Shown in pieces: positions 35,646-45,185 of a stretch of DNA of 64,000 nt. The first letter of the stretch is position 1. Each line of letters begins with the position of its first letter. This stretch comes from an uncultured Flavobacteriales bacterium (GTDB lineage Bacteria; Bacteroidota; Bacteroidia; Flavobacteriales_E; Vicingaceae): positions 1-64,000 of the forward strand of contig CAJQLW010000070.1 of assembly GCA_905479325.1 (NCBI GenBank), read 5' to 3'. The position numbers and the translations under genes are program-made. The notes beneath the pieces were generated by a model that saw only the letters and a list, made by a program, of their open reading frames with translations, searched no databases and was not told where the DNA came from.

Positions 35646-36953
35646 ATGATTAACCGGTTAATAGATAAAGTTGGAAGGAAACTACTTGGTAACTCCATGT
35701 GGCTCTTTATCGATAAGATTGTACGATTATTGGTGGGACTTTTTATTGGGGTTTTAGTTGCTCGATATTTGGGTCCTGATCAAGTTGGATTGTGGAATTA
35801 TTGCTTAGCGATTTTTACATTTTTTATCCTCTTCTCCTCTTTAGGATTAGATTATGTAACCCCAAGAGAGTTTGTAAACAACAAGCAAGAGCAAGAGAAA
35901 ATATTAAACACCACCCTTTTTTTAAAGTTTACAGGAGCCACTTTAGGCATCCTATTCTCTACCTTATTTATGGGGTTTTTCAAAGGATTTGACAGTCATT
36001 TAATTCCACTAATATTTATTTTAACTACAGGCTACCTCTTCCAGTCTTTTGATGTTATTGATTATTATTATCAATCAAGACTTGAGCAAAAATATAGTGT
36101 TATTGCAAGAATGATAGCCTTTTTATTGGTCTCTTGTTACAAGTTTTATCTTGTTCAATCAGAGGCTCCCCTGATTTGGTTTGTTGCTTCTTCAACCATA
36201 GACTTTGCACTTGGAGCTGCGGGATTGTTGTACTCTTTTAGAAAATCTCCTTTAAAGATCAGGCTTTCCAGTTTTGATTTTAAATTAGGAAAAAGCTTAT
36301 TAAAAGACTCGATTGTTTTTTCAATCAGTGCTTTTGTTGTCGTATTGTATTATAAAATTGATCAGGTAATGATCACCGAATTTCTTGGAAAACAAGTCAA
36401 TGGAATATACTCTGTTTCTATCCGAATTTATGAACTATTTATATTCATTCCCACCGTATTGGTTGGTTCCTTTCTGCCAGTAATAACGGAAAAGTATAAA
36501 AAGGATGAGCGAGAATTTAAAGCAAGTGTAAAACAACTCTATACCCTTTTGACCTACATGTCCATACTTTTTACACTTTTTGCTTGGTTTGCTGGGCCAT
36601 TTGTTATGGATCTTTTATACGGAGCCAGTTATCAAGGTTCAGGAGAAGCATTGCAATTCATTGGTCTCGGGTTTTATTTTGTTTTTATGGGAATGGGAAC
36701 TGGTATTTATTTGGTCATTCGGAATAAGAAGAAATTTGTTCTTATTAAAAGCCTAATAGGTCTTGGCTTGAACGTATTGGTTAATCTTTGGCTAATACCA
36801 ATCCTAGGAATAAAGGGTGCAATAATAGCGTCAATAATCTCTAATTTTGTTTCGACATTTTTAATTTTAGGATTAAAAGACAATCATGGGCACTTGGAAT
36901 TATTATTAAGTCCTTTCAATATCTCATCCATTAAACGATTTTTGAAGTATTGA
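35646..36953 (+). CDS. Wzx-type polysaccharide flippase
   Basis: Polytopic membrane protein of 435 residues with 12-14 helices, of the oligosaccharide flippase (PST/MATE-like) family. Early signature SMWLFIDKIVRLLVGLFIGVLVARYLGPDQVGLWNY is typical. It moves undecaprenyl-linked repeat units across the inner membrane. First gene of the polysaccharide locus. A near -7 box (TAGCTTTC, 35616-35623) lies 22 bases upstream. About 90 bases of its 3' end recur in a diverged form at 37919-38007. Confidence 0.92.
   Translation: MINRLIDKVGRKLLGNSMWLFIDKIVRLLVGLFIGVLVARYLGPDQVGLWNYCLAIFTFFILFSSLGLDYVTPREFVNNKQEQEKILNTTLFLKFTGATLGILFSTLFMGFFKGFDSHLIPLIFILTTGYLFQSFDVIDYYYQSRLEQKYSVIARMIAFLLVSCYKFYLVQSEAPLIWFVASSTIDFALGAAGLLYSFRKSPLKIRLSSFDFKLGKSLLKDSIVFSISAFVVVLYYKIDQVMITEFLGKQVNGIYSVSIRIYELFIFIPTVLVGSFLPVITEKYKKDEREFKASVKQLYTLLTYMSILFTLFAWFAGPFVMDLLYGASYQGSGEALQFIGLGFYFVFMGMGTGIYLVIRNKKKFVLIKSLIGLGLNVLVNLWLIPILGIKGAIIASIISNFVSTFLILGLKDNHGHLELLLSPFNISSIKRFLKY
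36851..36940 (+). repeat. direct repeat, copy 1 (3' end of the flippase gene)
   Basis: About 80 of 90 positions match the copy at 37919-38007 by eye, including an unbroken stretch from 36905 covering TATTAAGTCC through the later TCATCCATT. This copy codes the last residues of the flippase. Confidence 0.85.
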
Positions 36954-37076
36954 AAAACCTGAAGATATAAAATAGAATGACTTTATTGAACTATTCTAGA
37001 ATAGTATTTTTAACTTGCGATTAATATTTATCAGCTTAATTTATTTTAGGCAGTTGAAGCATTCAAACTACAGAAG

Positions 37077-37859
37077 ATGTTAGAAAAAATTATTTTAAAA
37101 ATTATTGGATTAAATGGATTAATGCTCTTAAAGTCAAAGTTCCCAAGCAAACAAGAAAAAGATTTATTTCTTAAAAGAAGAAACTTTTACAAACAATTTT
37201 TATCTAAAGGAAGTGTTTATTTTGATGTTGGAGCAAACTTTGGGAATCGAATCGAACCAATTATTGATCTTGGAATCAAAGTTATCGCTATAGAACCGCA
37301 AGAGGAATGTAAAAAATATTTGAAAAAGAAGTTTGGAAATAGAATCACTTTGATTCCCTTCGGACTCTCTTCGAAAGAAGGAGAACAAACAATGTTTATT
37401 TCTAACGCACACACTATTTCTTCATTTTCAAAAGATTGGATCGATTTAACTAAAGAAAGTGGAAGGTTTAGTGAATATGAATGGAATAAAGAAAAGATTA
37501 TCCCAATGACTACTCTCGATAATCTAATAAATGATTTTGGAAGTGCTAACTTTATAAAAATAGATGTTGAAGGGTTTGAGTTAGAGGTGCTAAAAGGCTT
37601 GTCGAGTAAAATTGATTTTATATCTTTTGAGTATTCTGTTCCAGAAAATATTGATTTGGTAGTTGGTTGTATAGAAAGGATAAATGAAGTTTCAGTAGGA
37701 GAAGCCACATTTAATTATTCTGTTGGAGAAAGCATGGAGTGGGGAATGGAAAAATGGATGACTTTTGAGGAAATCATTAAGGAAATTCAATCGGAAAGGT
37801 TTATAAAAACAGATTTTGGGGACCTTTATAGTAAAACAACTCACCTAACAAAAAATTAG
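37077..37859 (+). CDS. FkbM-family methyltransferase
   Basis: SAM-dependent O-methyltransferase, 260 residues. SAM-binding loop VYFDVGANFGNRIEP, then AIEPQEECKKYL, MTTLDNLINDF and the FkbM hallmark FIKIDVEGFELEVLKGL. It likely methylates a sugar in the surface polysaccharide. The gene appears more A-rich than its neighbours and lies between the flippase and a second copy of the flippase tail, so it belongs to a cassette that was duplicated or inserted. No overlap with neighbours, unlike most genes in the locus. Confidence 0.88.
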   Translation: MLEKIILKIIGLNGLMLLKSKFPSKQEKDLFLKRRNFYKQFLSKGSVYFDVGANFGNRIEPIIDLGIKVIAIEPQEECKKYLKKKFGNRITLIPFGLSSKEGEQTMFISNAHTISSFSKDWIDLTKESGRFSEYEWNKEKIIPMTTLDNLINDFGSANFIKIDVEGFELEVLKGLSSKIDFISFEYSVPENIDLVVGCIERINEVSVGEATFNYSVGESMEWGMEKWMTFEEIIKEIQSERFIKTDFGDLYSKTTHLTKN

Positions 37860-37918
37860 TTTCAAGGCTAATTGTTGTAGATTTGTTTTATTAAGAATGG
37901 CTTTAATTTCGAAGTGAA

Positions 37919-38007
37919 TTCACCTTTTTAATTCTAGGATTAAAAGGCAATCATCGGCACTTGTAATTTGTATTAAGTCCTTTCAATATCTCATCCATTT
38001 AACGATT
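37919..38007 (+). repeat. direct repeat, copy 2 (diverged flippase 3' end)
   Basis: Remnant of the flippase 3' end with about nine substitutions and one missing base against 36851-36940. It carries no start and is non-coding. It ends near AACGATT, 50 bases ahead of the DUF268 gene. It marks where the flippase once met, or was copied next to, the downstream gene. Confidence 0.85.
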
Positions 38008-38057
38008 CAAACAAGATAAGGGTGGGAATTATATATAAAGCGTTTAACTAGATTAAA

Positions 38058-38846
38058 ATGAATAGCATAAAAGATAAATTAAGAAGCACTTTACTCCTCT
38101 ATGGCTTTGATTTTTCTAAGTTTAAAAGCACCATAAAAGGCTGGTCTTTTTATAAAAAAGATCGAGCCCTTTTTTTAAATCAAAAAGGGTCCAATACAGA
38201 CTTTCCCATGGGTTCGGCATACCCCATTTTAGATGAAAGAACTGAGACTTCAGGCAATATGCGCGGGCATTATTTTCATCAGGATTTATATGTTGCTAGG
38301 CAATTGTTTAAAGATAATCCACAAAAGCATTTGGATATAGGGTCACGTACAGATGGTTTCGTAGCTCATGTTGCTTCTTTTCGTGAAATTGAAGTCATGG
38401 ATATTAGACCCCAAGAAATAGACATTGAGAACATCTCTTTTACACAAGCAGATTTAATGATCTTATCAGAAGAGTTGATTGAAGCCTATGATTCGATATC
38501 TTCTTTGCATGTCATTGAGCATTTTGGATTAGGAAGATATGGAGATCCCATTGATTATTATGGACATTTAAAAGCAGTTGCAAACATCACAAAAATGTTA
38601 AAACCACAAGGGAAATTCTATTTTTCTACTCCTATTGGAAACCAACGAGTTGAGTTTAATGCCCACAGAATTTTTTCAGTAGCGTACCTTTTGTCGCTTT
38701 TCAAAGATGATTATAAAGTAGAGCGTTTTTCTTATGTGAACGATGAGGGAGATTTCTTTGAAGATGAACCACTTGATGAAAAGTCAATAAAAGAGCGCTA
38801 TAACTTTGATTATGGTTGCGGAATTTTTGAATTAAGAAAGAAGTAA
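38058..38846 (+). CDS. DUF268 (methyltransferase-like) protein
   Basis: 262 residues with the DUF268 layout: PILDERTETSGNMRGHYFHQDLYVA, then the Rossmann-like HLDIGSRTDGFVAHVASF (SAM-type loop), DIRPQ, SLHVIEHFGLGRYGDPIDYYG and KPQGKFYFSTPIG. Known from polysaccharide loci. Probably modifies a sugar or glycan, but the reaction is not established. Spaced 8 bases from the next gene. Confidence 0.87.
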   Translation: MNSIKDKLRSTLLLYGFDFSKFKSTIKGWSFYKKDRALFLNQKGSNTDFPMGSAYPILDERTETSGNMRGHYFHQDLYVARQLFKDNPQKHLDIGSRTDGFVAHVASFREIEVMDIRPQEIDIENISFTQADLMILSEELIEAYDSISSLHVIEHFGLGRYGDPIDYYGHLKAVANITKMLKPQGKFYFSTPIGNQRVEFNAHRIFSVAYLLSLFKDDYKVERFSYVNDEGDFFEDEPLDEKSIKERYNFDYGCGIFELRKK

Positions 38847-38853
38847 TTTTAGT

Positions 38854-39783
38854 ATGAAAGCTTTCATAAAAAGCATACTAGCACGTGTTGGCATTCGCAA
38901 TAAGTACGACGCTGTGCGTTACAAACAATTTATTTTGATAAAAAATAAGTTGGAAGCAAATCCACTTCAACTTAAAAAAAGAGAGGAGACACAACTAATT
39001 GTGTTCTCTAAAGACAGGGCGCTGCAATTAGACGCGCTTTTGCGTAGTTATTATTACTACACTGAAAATCCTGTTTCGGTGAAAGTGTTGTATCGGGATT
39101 CTTCGGTTGAGTTTGAAAAGGCGTATGCAGAATTGATTCAATTGTATTCAGATCGACCAATAGAGTTTATTCAAGAACGCTCGTTCAAAAAAGATTTGGT
39201 TGAACTGTTTGACCGTTTAACTTGCAGCAAAGTAATCTTTTTGGTAGACGACTTACAGTTTAAAAATCGGGTAAATTTTAAGTCCTTTACCAGCATTAAT
39301 CCTCGGGAAAACATCGCCAGCTTGCGTTTAGGAGCCCATTTGAATTACGCTTATACGCTTAATATTAAGCAGCCTTTACCAACTTTTGAAAAAGTAGGAG
39401 ATATGCTTAGTTGGAACTGGAAAAAATCATCAGGTGATTGGGCGTATCCCTTATCTGTAGATGGCCACTTGTTTGATAAAGAAGAGTTCAAAGTATTGGT
39501 GAACGAATTGGATTACAAAGCTCCAAATTCTTTTGAAGAGGCATTACAGGTAATGTATCCATTTTTTGTAACAAGAAACGGGCTTTGTTTTCAAAACTCA
39601 GTTCTGATCAACAATCCTTGTAATAAGGTGCAAAGCGAAAATGATAATGTGTTTGGCAATGCAAGTATAGAAGAGCTAAACACTAAATGGTTGGAAGGCT
39701 ATAGGATCGATTTTCAGCAATTTGATCAGTTAAGAAACGAAAGTGCGCACCAAGAACTGCCGTTATCTTTTATTGAAAGATGA
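38854..39783 (+). CDS. putative glycosyltransferase of unknown family
   Basis: 309 residues, first residues basic. LIVFSKDRALQLDALLRSYYYY near 50 resembles the GT-A nucleotide-binding start, and KVIFLVDDLQFKNRVNF supplies a possible acidic metal site (DD at about 130). WNWKKSSGDWAYPLSVDGHLF follows as the conserved core. I infer a glycosyltransferase from the fold-like pattern and the context, not from a firm family match. Overlaps the next gene as ATGA. Confidence 0.6.
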   Translation: MKAFIKSILARVGIRNKYDAVRYKQFILIKNKLEANPLQLKKREETQLIVFSKDRALQLDALLRSYYYYTENPVSVKVLYRDSSVEFEKAYAELIQLYSDRPIEFIQERSFKKDLVELFDRLTCSKVIFLVDDLQFKNRVNFKSFTSINPRENIASLRLGAHLNYAYTLNIKQPLPTFEKVGDMLSWNWKKSSGDWAYPLSVDGHLFDKEEFKVLVNELDYKAPNSFEEALQVMYPFFVTRNGLCFQNSVLINNPCNKVQSENDNVFGNASIEELNTKWLEGYRIDFQQFDQLRNESAHQELPLSFIER

Positions 39784-40802
39784 AAAAATCAACTCCACTG
39801 GTTAGTATAATTATGCCTGCTTACAATGCTGAAAAGTATTTAGAGGAGTCAGTAGAGTCCATTCTAAATCAAACGTATAACAATTGGGAGTTGATTATAA
39901 TTAATGATGGTTCTTCGGATGCTACGGGTAATTTTATTTCTAAATACGTGGGACAAGATTCTAGAATTGTAGGCGTAGAAAACACTTCCAATAAAGGGTT
40001 GGTTTATACTAGAAATAGAGGGCTACAGTCGGCAAATGGTAAATATGTAGCCAACTTAGATAGTGATGACGTTGCTGACCCTAATCGATTAAAATTGCAA
40101 GTAGATTATTTGGAAAAACATCCTGATGTTATTTTATTAGGTTCTTCTTGCGAGTTGATAGATCAGAATGGTAAGCACCTGGGTTTTGAAAAACGAACCA
40201 TTCCTCAACATCAATTAAAGAGCTTGTTAGTGTTTAGCAACTACTTCATCAATTCAACCTTACTCATCAGAAAAGATAAGTTGGATGGTTTGAGCTATGC
40301 CGATAGTTATGCCCCGGCCGAAGACTATCAATTAGTTACTCAATTGAAGGACAGAGGAGAGCTGGTAAACCTAAATCAAGTTCTTGTTAAATACAGGCTG
40401 CACGATAACAACATTAGTGCAATTAAAAAGAAAGAACAGGAAAATGCGATTCAACAAATTCATAAAAGCTTAATTCTTGAATTGGGGGTTGAATGTGATA
40501 AAAACGAATTGATGATGCATTCTCAATTAGTTTTGGATAAAGGAAATGTAAAAGAGTCCGATTTACAGGCAATTGAATCTTGGCTGTTAAAGTTAATGAG
40601 TGCAAACCATAAATTTGAAAAATACAATATTGTTGCTTTTGACCATTTTTGTGCTTTCTTTTATAGAAGGGCTTGTCAGAAAGCTATTGTAGGATTCGGG
40701 TCATTTTTAAGATTTCGGAAGTCAATTCTTTCCAAATCATTAAAAGATGATTTAAGAGGGAATGGGATTTTTATATTAAAATCAATATTAAAAAGGTTCT
40801 AA
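39780..40802 (+). CDS. family 2 glycosyltransferase
   Basis: 340 residues. Classic GT2 start PLVSIIMPAYNAEKYLEES, SILNQTYNNWELIIINDGSSD and metal site DSDD at 94-97. Sugar-binding ED motif in YAPAEDYQLV. A C-terminal region of about 120 residues is less conserved and ends in basic helices, as in enzymes that dock on the membrane. Donor and acceptor unknown. It shares ATGA with the gene before. Confidence 0.92.
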   Translation: MKKSTPLVSIIMPAYNAEKYLEESVESILNQTYNNWELIIINDGSSDATGNFISKYVGQDSRIVGVENTSNKGLVYTRNRGLQSANGKYVANLDSDDVADPNRLKLQVDYLEKHPDVILLGSSCELIDQNGKHLGFEKRTIPQHQLKSLLVFSNYFINSTLLIRKDKLDGLSYADSYAPAEDYQLVTQLKDRGELVNLNQVLVKYRLHDNNISAIKKKEQENAIQQIHKSLILELGVECDKNELMMHSQLVLDKGNVKESDLQAIESWLLKLMSANHKFEKYNIVAFDHFCAFFYRRACQKAIVGFGSFLRFRKSILSKSLKDDLRGNGIFILKSILKRF

Positions 40803-40803
40803 A

Positions 40804-41601
40804 ATGGATTCAACTGTAAGTGTAGTAATTCCGGTTTACAATGCTGGTGAATTTTTGCTAGAAACAATTGAATCTGTTAATCAGCAGTCATACAAGTTCG
40901 TTGAACTAATTATTGTAAACAATTGCTCAACTGAAGATAAAACGGTAAAACTGTTAAAACAATTAAGTGCTAAGTATAAAGTGGTTGAATCGTCGGTTAA
41001 AGGTTTAGCCCAAGCCAGAAACGACGGTATTAAAGTGGCAACAGGTAAGTATATTGTACCACTAGATGCTGATGATCTTATTAAACCCTCCTTTATCGCC
41101 ACTTGTGTTGAGTTGTTTGATAAAAACCCAGATTTAACTTTAGTTAGAACCAATGTTGAATTGTTTGGCGCCAAAAAAGGAGGAATAGAGTTTGAAGACT
41201 ATTCTTATGCTAAGCTTTTAGCAAGAAACTTAATGGTGGCAACAAGCATGTTTAAAAAGGCAGATTGGCAGCGTGTAGGAGGCTACGATAATGACTTCTT
41301 AGTTTGCTTTGAGGATTGGGAATTTTGGATTAATTTGTTGAAAAATGGAGGTCAAGTAGGGACTATTAGCGAAAAACTTTTTAAGTATAGAATTCGAAAG
41401 GGAAGCATGATGCATTCGCTTAAAATGAATAATTTGAAAAACGCACGAAAACAAATTTGGGAAAAACATAAAGCTCAATATGCTTTACATTTTCTAGATC
41501 CTTCCGAGAGTTTCGAATATAAATACATTCAAGATAGCTTCGCTAATAGGCTGGGAAATTTATTAGTAAAGCCTTTCTTAGGGTTGAAGTTGATGAAATA
41601 A
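40804..41601 (+). CDS. family 2 glycosyltransferase
   Basis: 265 residues. TVSVVIPVYNAGEFLLETIES, then IIVNNCSTED and metal site DADD at 88-91. VGGYDNDFLVCFEDWEFWI holds the catalytic ED. It ends with its stop codon sharing one base with the next start (TAATG). Adds a residue to the lipid-linked repeat unit; which residue cannot be told. Confidence 0.92.
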   Translation: MDSTVSVVIPVYNAGEFLLETIESVNQQSYKFVELIIVNNCSTEDKTVKLLKQLSAKYKVVESSVKGLAQARNDGIKVATGKYIVPLDADDLIKPSFIATCVELFDKNPDLTLVRTNVELFGAKKGGIEFEDYSYAKLLARNLMVATSMFKKADWQRVGGYDNDFLVCFEDWEFWINLLKNGGQVGTISEKLFKYRIRKGSMMHSLKMNNLKNARKQIWEKHKAQYALHFLDPSESFEYKYIQDSFANRLGNLLVKPFLGLKLMK

Positions 41602-42410
41602 TGAAAAGTGAAATTAGCCTTGCTGCGGTGATTGTGCTTTATAAGGAGAGGTTAGAAGATTCTATAACCTATAAAACTCTTTTGAAGCACGCTAATTTGC
41701 CTGTTTTTGTTTATGATAATAGTCCTTTAAGTCAAATTGTTAAGTCAGATTTACAATTTACATATGTATCAAATCCCATAAACCCGGGCGTAAGTAAAGC
41801 GTATAATGAAGCTTGGAAATGGGCGGAGAAGAATAATTTTACTCATTTATTGGTGTTAGACAGCGACTCGTCCTTTCCTGAAAATTCAGTAAGTGATTAT
41901 ATTGTTGCAGCAACTAATTATCCAGAAAGTCTAATCATGCCAACAATGATGTCTAAAGAAAGAAAGATCTCACCCTTTTATTTTAAATTTGGTAAGAGTC
42001 ATTACGGTGAAAATATTAGCTTTGGTAAAATTCAATTAGGAAAAATTGTGGCAATAAATTCAGGCCTACTAATACCAATCAGTGTGTTCAGAAAAATTGG
42101 AGGATACAATGAATCGCTGCCACTCGATTGGAGTGATGTGTGCTTTATGAGAAAAGCGGCCATAAAGAATATAGAAGCGTTTCATGTGCCACTACAAGTC
42201 CAGCATGGACTCTCAGAACACATAAAAACTAGTGTAGAGTCTGCAATGTTTAGGTTTGCTTTACAGCTTGACGGTGTGAGGCATGTAGCTTTTTCGTGGA
42301 GAGAGAAATATCAAATGTATTTTTGGATGGCGTTTAAGTCACTAAAACTATCTTTACAACATGGGTCATTTTGGTTTTTAATGCGCTTTTTTAATACAAT
42401 CAATGGATAA
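41601..42410 (+). CDS. family 2 glycosyltransferase (rhamnosyltransferase-like)
   Basis: 269 residues. AAVIVLYKERLEDS, VFVYDNSPLS, NPGVSKAYNEAW and the metal site LVLDSDSSF (DSDS at 87-90) match the RfbF/RfbN-like subgroup often labelled rhamnosyltransferase. NSGLLIPISVFRKIGGYNESLPLDWSDVCF holds the catalytic acidic residues. The 3' end overlaps the next gene by 8 bases. Confidence 0.88.
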   Translation: MKSEISLAAVIVLYKERLEDSITYKTLLKHANLPVFVYDNSPLSQIVKSDLQFTYVSNPINPGVSKAYNEAWKWAEKNNFTHLLVLDSDSSFPENSVSDYIVAATNYPESLIMPTMMSKERKISPFYFKFGKSHYGENISFGKIQLGKIVAINSGLLIPISVFRKIGGYNESLPLDWSDVCFMRKAAIKNIEAFHVPLQVQHGLSEHIKTSVESAMFRFALQLDGVRHVAFSWREKYQMYFWMAFKSLKLSLQHGSFWFLMRFFNTING

Positions 42411-43221
42411 GCCTGAAGTTCAAATATTAATGTCTACTTACAATGGTGCTGCATATTTACGCGAGCAACTAGATAGCCTCATAAACCAAAGCTTCACAAA
42501 CTGGCAACTGCTAATTAGAGACGATGGCTCCAAAGATGACACAGTAAAAATAATTGAACAATACGAAAGCATACACCCTGACAGAATTAAGCAGGTTTTT
42601 AGCGCTGAAGGGGGAGGTTCAAGTGTTAGTTTTACGGGGATGCTAAAGTTTGTTGAGTCACCTTATTGCATGTTTTGTGATCAGGATGATTATTGGGAGA
42701 GCAATAAGATTGAGATTAGTTTAAATCAACTTAAGGAGTTAGAGAAAGAGGATCCGATGTGTCTGGTTTTTACTGACATGGAGGTAGTTTCGGACGATTT
42801 GAAAGCAAATCTAGGGTCGTTTCTTGGTCTTCAAAAGTTGAACCCAAGTTGGATTAAAAATCCAAACAATATTCTTGCCCAGAGCATTGCCGCGGGCTGT
42901 ACAATGATTTTCACCTTGGACCTTATTAAAATGATAAAACCAATCAATGCTGATTTATTTCAACACGACCATTGGGTTTTAATACATGCAGCTATTTATG
43001 GGAATGTGGGTTATTGTGACCAAAAAACGATGAAATATCGTCAGCACAGTCACAACACTATTGGTTCTCACACTATCGATTGGCCTTATTTTTCGAAAAA
43101 AACGAAAGAGCTAGGTACCCTTTTCCAGAGATGGAAGTACATCAAAAAGAAATTTATACACAAAGTCAACATACTTACTCTTTTTTTCGCCAAATTGAGA
43201 TTAAACTTAGATAGATTATAA
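42403..43221 (+). CDS. family 2 glycosyltransferase
   Basis: 272 residues. VQILMSTYNGAAYLREQLDSLINQS, RDDGSKDDT and metal motif CDQDDYW (93-96 acidic). HDHWVLIHAAIYG, then KTMKYRQHSHNTIG are typical of the subgroup with CDQDDxW, including rhamnosyl- and galactosyltransferases. Ends with a one-base overlap with the next start. Confidence 0.9.
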   Translation: MDKPEVQILMSTYNGAAYLREQLDSLINQSFTNWQLLIRDDGSKDDTVKIIEQYESIHPDRIKQVFSAEGGGSSVSFTGMLKFVESPYCMFCDQDDYWESNKIEISLNQLKELEKEDPMCLVFTDMEVVSDDLKANLGSFLGLQKLNPSWIKNPNNILAQSIAAGCTMIFTLDLIKMIKPINADLFQHDHWVLIHAAIYGNVGYCDQKTMKYRQHSHNTIGSHTIDWPYFSKKTKELGTLFQRWKYIKKKFIHKVNILTLFFAKLRLNLDRL

Positions 43222-43982
43222 TGAAGTCGAGCCCCCTCACTGTGATTACAGCTAGTTTCAATAGTCAAGAGACTATTGGGCGAACAATCGAATCCATTTT
43301 AAGCCAAGATCATCGGCCCTTGGAGTATATTATCATAGATGGTGCTTCTACAGATAAAACTTGCGAGATAATTCAGGGGAGTGAGAAAAGGTTTGAAGAA
43401 AAGGGAATTCTATTTAAGTGGATTAGCGAGACTGATCATGGAATATACAGCGCCTGGAATAAAGGTGTTAAAAAGGCAAGTGGTGAATGGATATCATTTT
43501 TGGGTTCTGATGATATTTATACAGAGCAGAGTTTAGATGAGTACAATAAAGCCATAAATGATTTGAATTCAGTGGATTTTATAACTGCTAAAGCTAAGAT
43601 AAAAAGCAAGGGAAAGTTGCTCAGAGATTTTGGAGAACCTTGGAGGTGGAGCATATTTAAGAAGGAGATGAAAATACTGCATGCAGGGGGCTTTTTAAAC
43701 AAGAGTTATTTTCAGGAATATGGGTTGTTTGAGGAATCCTATAAAATTACTGGTTATTATGAGTTATTGCTTAGAAAAGGAGCAAACCTGAAGGTTGGTT
43801 TTATTGATAAATTTTTGGTTGAAATGGAAGATGGGGGAATCAGTAATTCTAATATAAGTGAGGCTTTTAGAGAAGCAACACATGCAAAAATTCATACAGC
43901 TAAAAGAAACAAGCTGTTAGCGAATCTAGAGCGAAACATTGTTTTAACGAAGATTCTAATTAAAAAAGCTCTTGCAAATTGA
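43221..43982 (+). CDS. family 2 glycosyltransferase (WcaE/PGL-type)
   Basis: 253 residues. LTVITASFNSQETIGRTIESIL, YIIIDGASTDKT, then SETDHGIYSAWNKGVKKASGEWISFLGSDD. This SE-DxGIYxAxNKG stretch defines the colanic-acid WcaE-like subgroup. Catalytic aspartates at 97-98. Stop overlaps the polymerase start by 4 bases. Confidence 0.9.
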   Translation: MKSSPLTVITASFNSQETIGRTIESILSQDHRPLEYIIIDGASTDKTCEIIQGSEKRFEEKGILFKWISETDHGIYSAWNKGVKKASGEWISFLGSDDIYTEQSLDEYNKAINDLNSVDFITAKAKIKSKGKLLRDFGEPWRWSIFKKEMKILHAGGFLNKSYFQEYGLFEESYKITGYYELLLRKGANLKVGFIDKFLVEMEDGGISNSNISEAFREATHAKIHTAKRNKLLANLERNIVLTKILIKKALAN

Positions 43983-45175
43983 AGTTTTTGAAAGCACATT
44001 TATTTAAAGTTTTAGGTTACGTTTTTTTCCTATTCAACTCTATTGGGCTGCCGACGCCACTATTATACACAAATGTGATATCTATTCTAGGCATTAAGTC
44101 ACACTTTACTAAGGAGGCACGTAAGGTTTTAGGAGTCTTCGTTCTGCTTTCTGCAATATACTTGACTATCCATTTCCTAACAGGAGTAGATGTAATAGAG
44201 TATGTTAAAAGTTTGGTGTTTATGTATTTAATGGTTTTTACAGCTCTAGTGTCTTTTAATTATATTAAGCAAGAGTCTCATCAACTAGAGCAACTTTTTG
44301 AGAATATTGCATACATTACGTTTACCTTATTTGTGGTTTCAGGATTATTATATTTTACATCATTAAAGGATCTCATCTGGGTTAATCATGATTTTTCCAT
44401 TCAGGGTAGTGTTCCTCGCTACAAGTTATTAGCTTACGAACCTTCATATTTTGCGCTACTCATGTCTCCGGCATTTATTTTCTTTTTTCTAAAAACAATT
44501 TATGTTGATTTCAAGAAAAATATAGTTAAGATGTTGATGGTGTTGATACCATGTTTTTTCACGCTCTCTTTTGGCTTTTTTGGTGTTTTAGTTTTATCTA
44601 CTGTACTTTTTTTACTTTTTGTTTTGTTCAAGCATCGAACTATTCACAGGGCTTTTTTATATCCCGCAATATTTTTGATTTTTGCCGGTGCTGCGTCACT
44701 TTCATTTGACAATGTTTTATCGAATAGAATAGGTAAAGTTCTTTCAGGGGAGGACTCTTCTGTTAATGGGAGATTAACAGAGTCGTATTATTTAGCCAAC
44801 AAAATGGTTCAAGAAGAGGATAAGTTTTTTGGAGTTGGACTTGGACAAATTGAAATTGTAGGAGAAAAGTACATTCGAGAATATTACAACTATCCAATAG
44901 AGGAGTGGCCTGTTGTTTCTCTTCCTAATGCTACAGCTGAAACATTAGCAATGTACGGTTATCCCGGATTAGTTATTAGGTTCTCTTTAGTGATATTTCT
45001 GTTTTTTAAATTCAAAGTATACCGCAATTATTTTAATCTATTATTTTTTCTATTTCTGTTTGTTTATCAACTTATGGGTAGTTTCTTTACGTCAACTGCT
45101 GAGCTAACCTTATGGATTATAGCGATCTTGCCTATTTTCAAAGAGTTCCAAATACAGTCGTCCCGAAATTTTTAA
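43979..45175 (+). CDS. Wzy-like polysaccharide polymerase
   Basis: 398 residues with ten or more hydrophobic helices and a large periplasmic loop (about 250-335) that contains RLTESYYLANKM, FFGVGLGQIE and the helical VVSLPNATAETLAMYGYPGL. This is the layout of O-antigen polymerases, which join repeat units in the periplasm. Sequence conservation is low in the family, so the call rests on topology and position. TTG at 43979 is the start, inside the stop of the previous gene. Confidence 0.8.
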   Translation: MKFLKAHLFKVLGYVFFLFNSIGLPTPLLYTNVISILGIKSHFTKEARKVLGVFVLLSAIYLTIHFLTGVDVIEYVKSLVFMYLMVFTALVSFNYIKQESHQLEQLFENIAYITFTLFVVSGLLYFTSLKDLIWVNHDFSIQGSVPRYKLLAYEPSYFALLMSPAFIFFFLKTIYVDFKKNIVKMLMVLIPCFFTLSFGFFGVLVLSTVLFLLFVLFKHRTIHRAFLYPAIFLIFAGAASLSFDNVLSNRIGKVLSGEDSSVNGRLTESYYLANKMVQEEDKFFGVGLGQIEIVGEKYIREYYNYPIEEWPVVSLPNATAETLAMYGYPGLVIRFSLVIFLFFKFKVYRNYFNLLFFLFLFVYQLMGSFFTSTAELTLWIIAILPIFKEFQIQSSRNF

Positions 45176-45185
45176 TTGATTTAAA

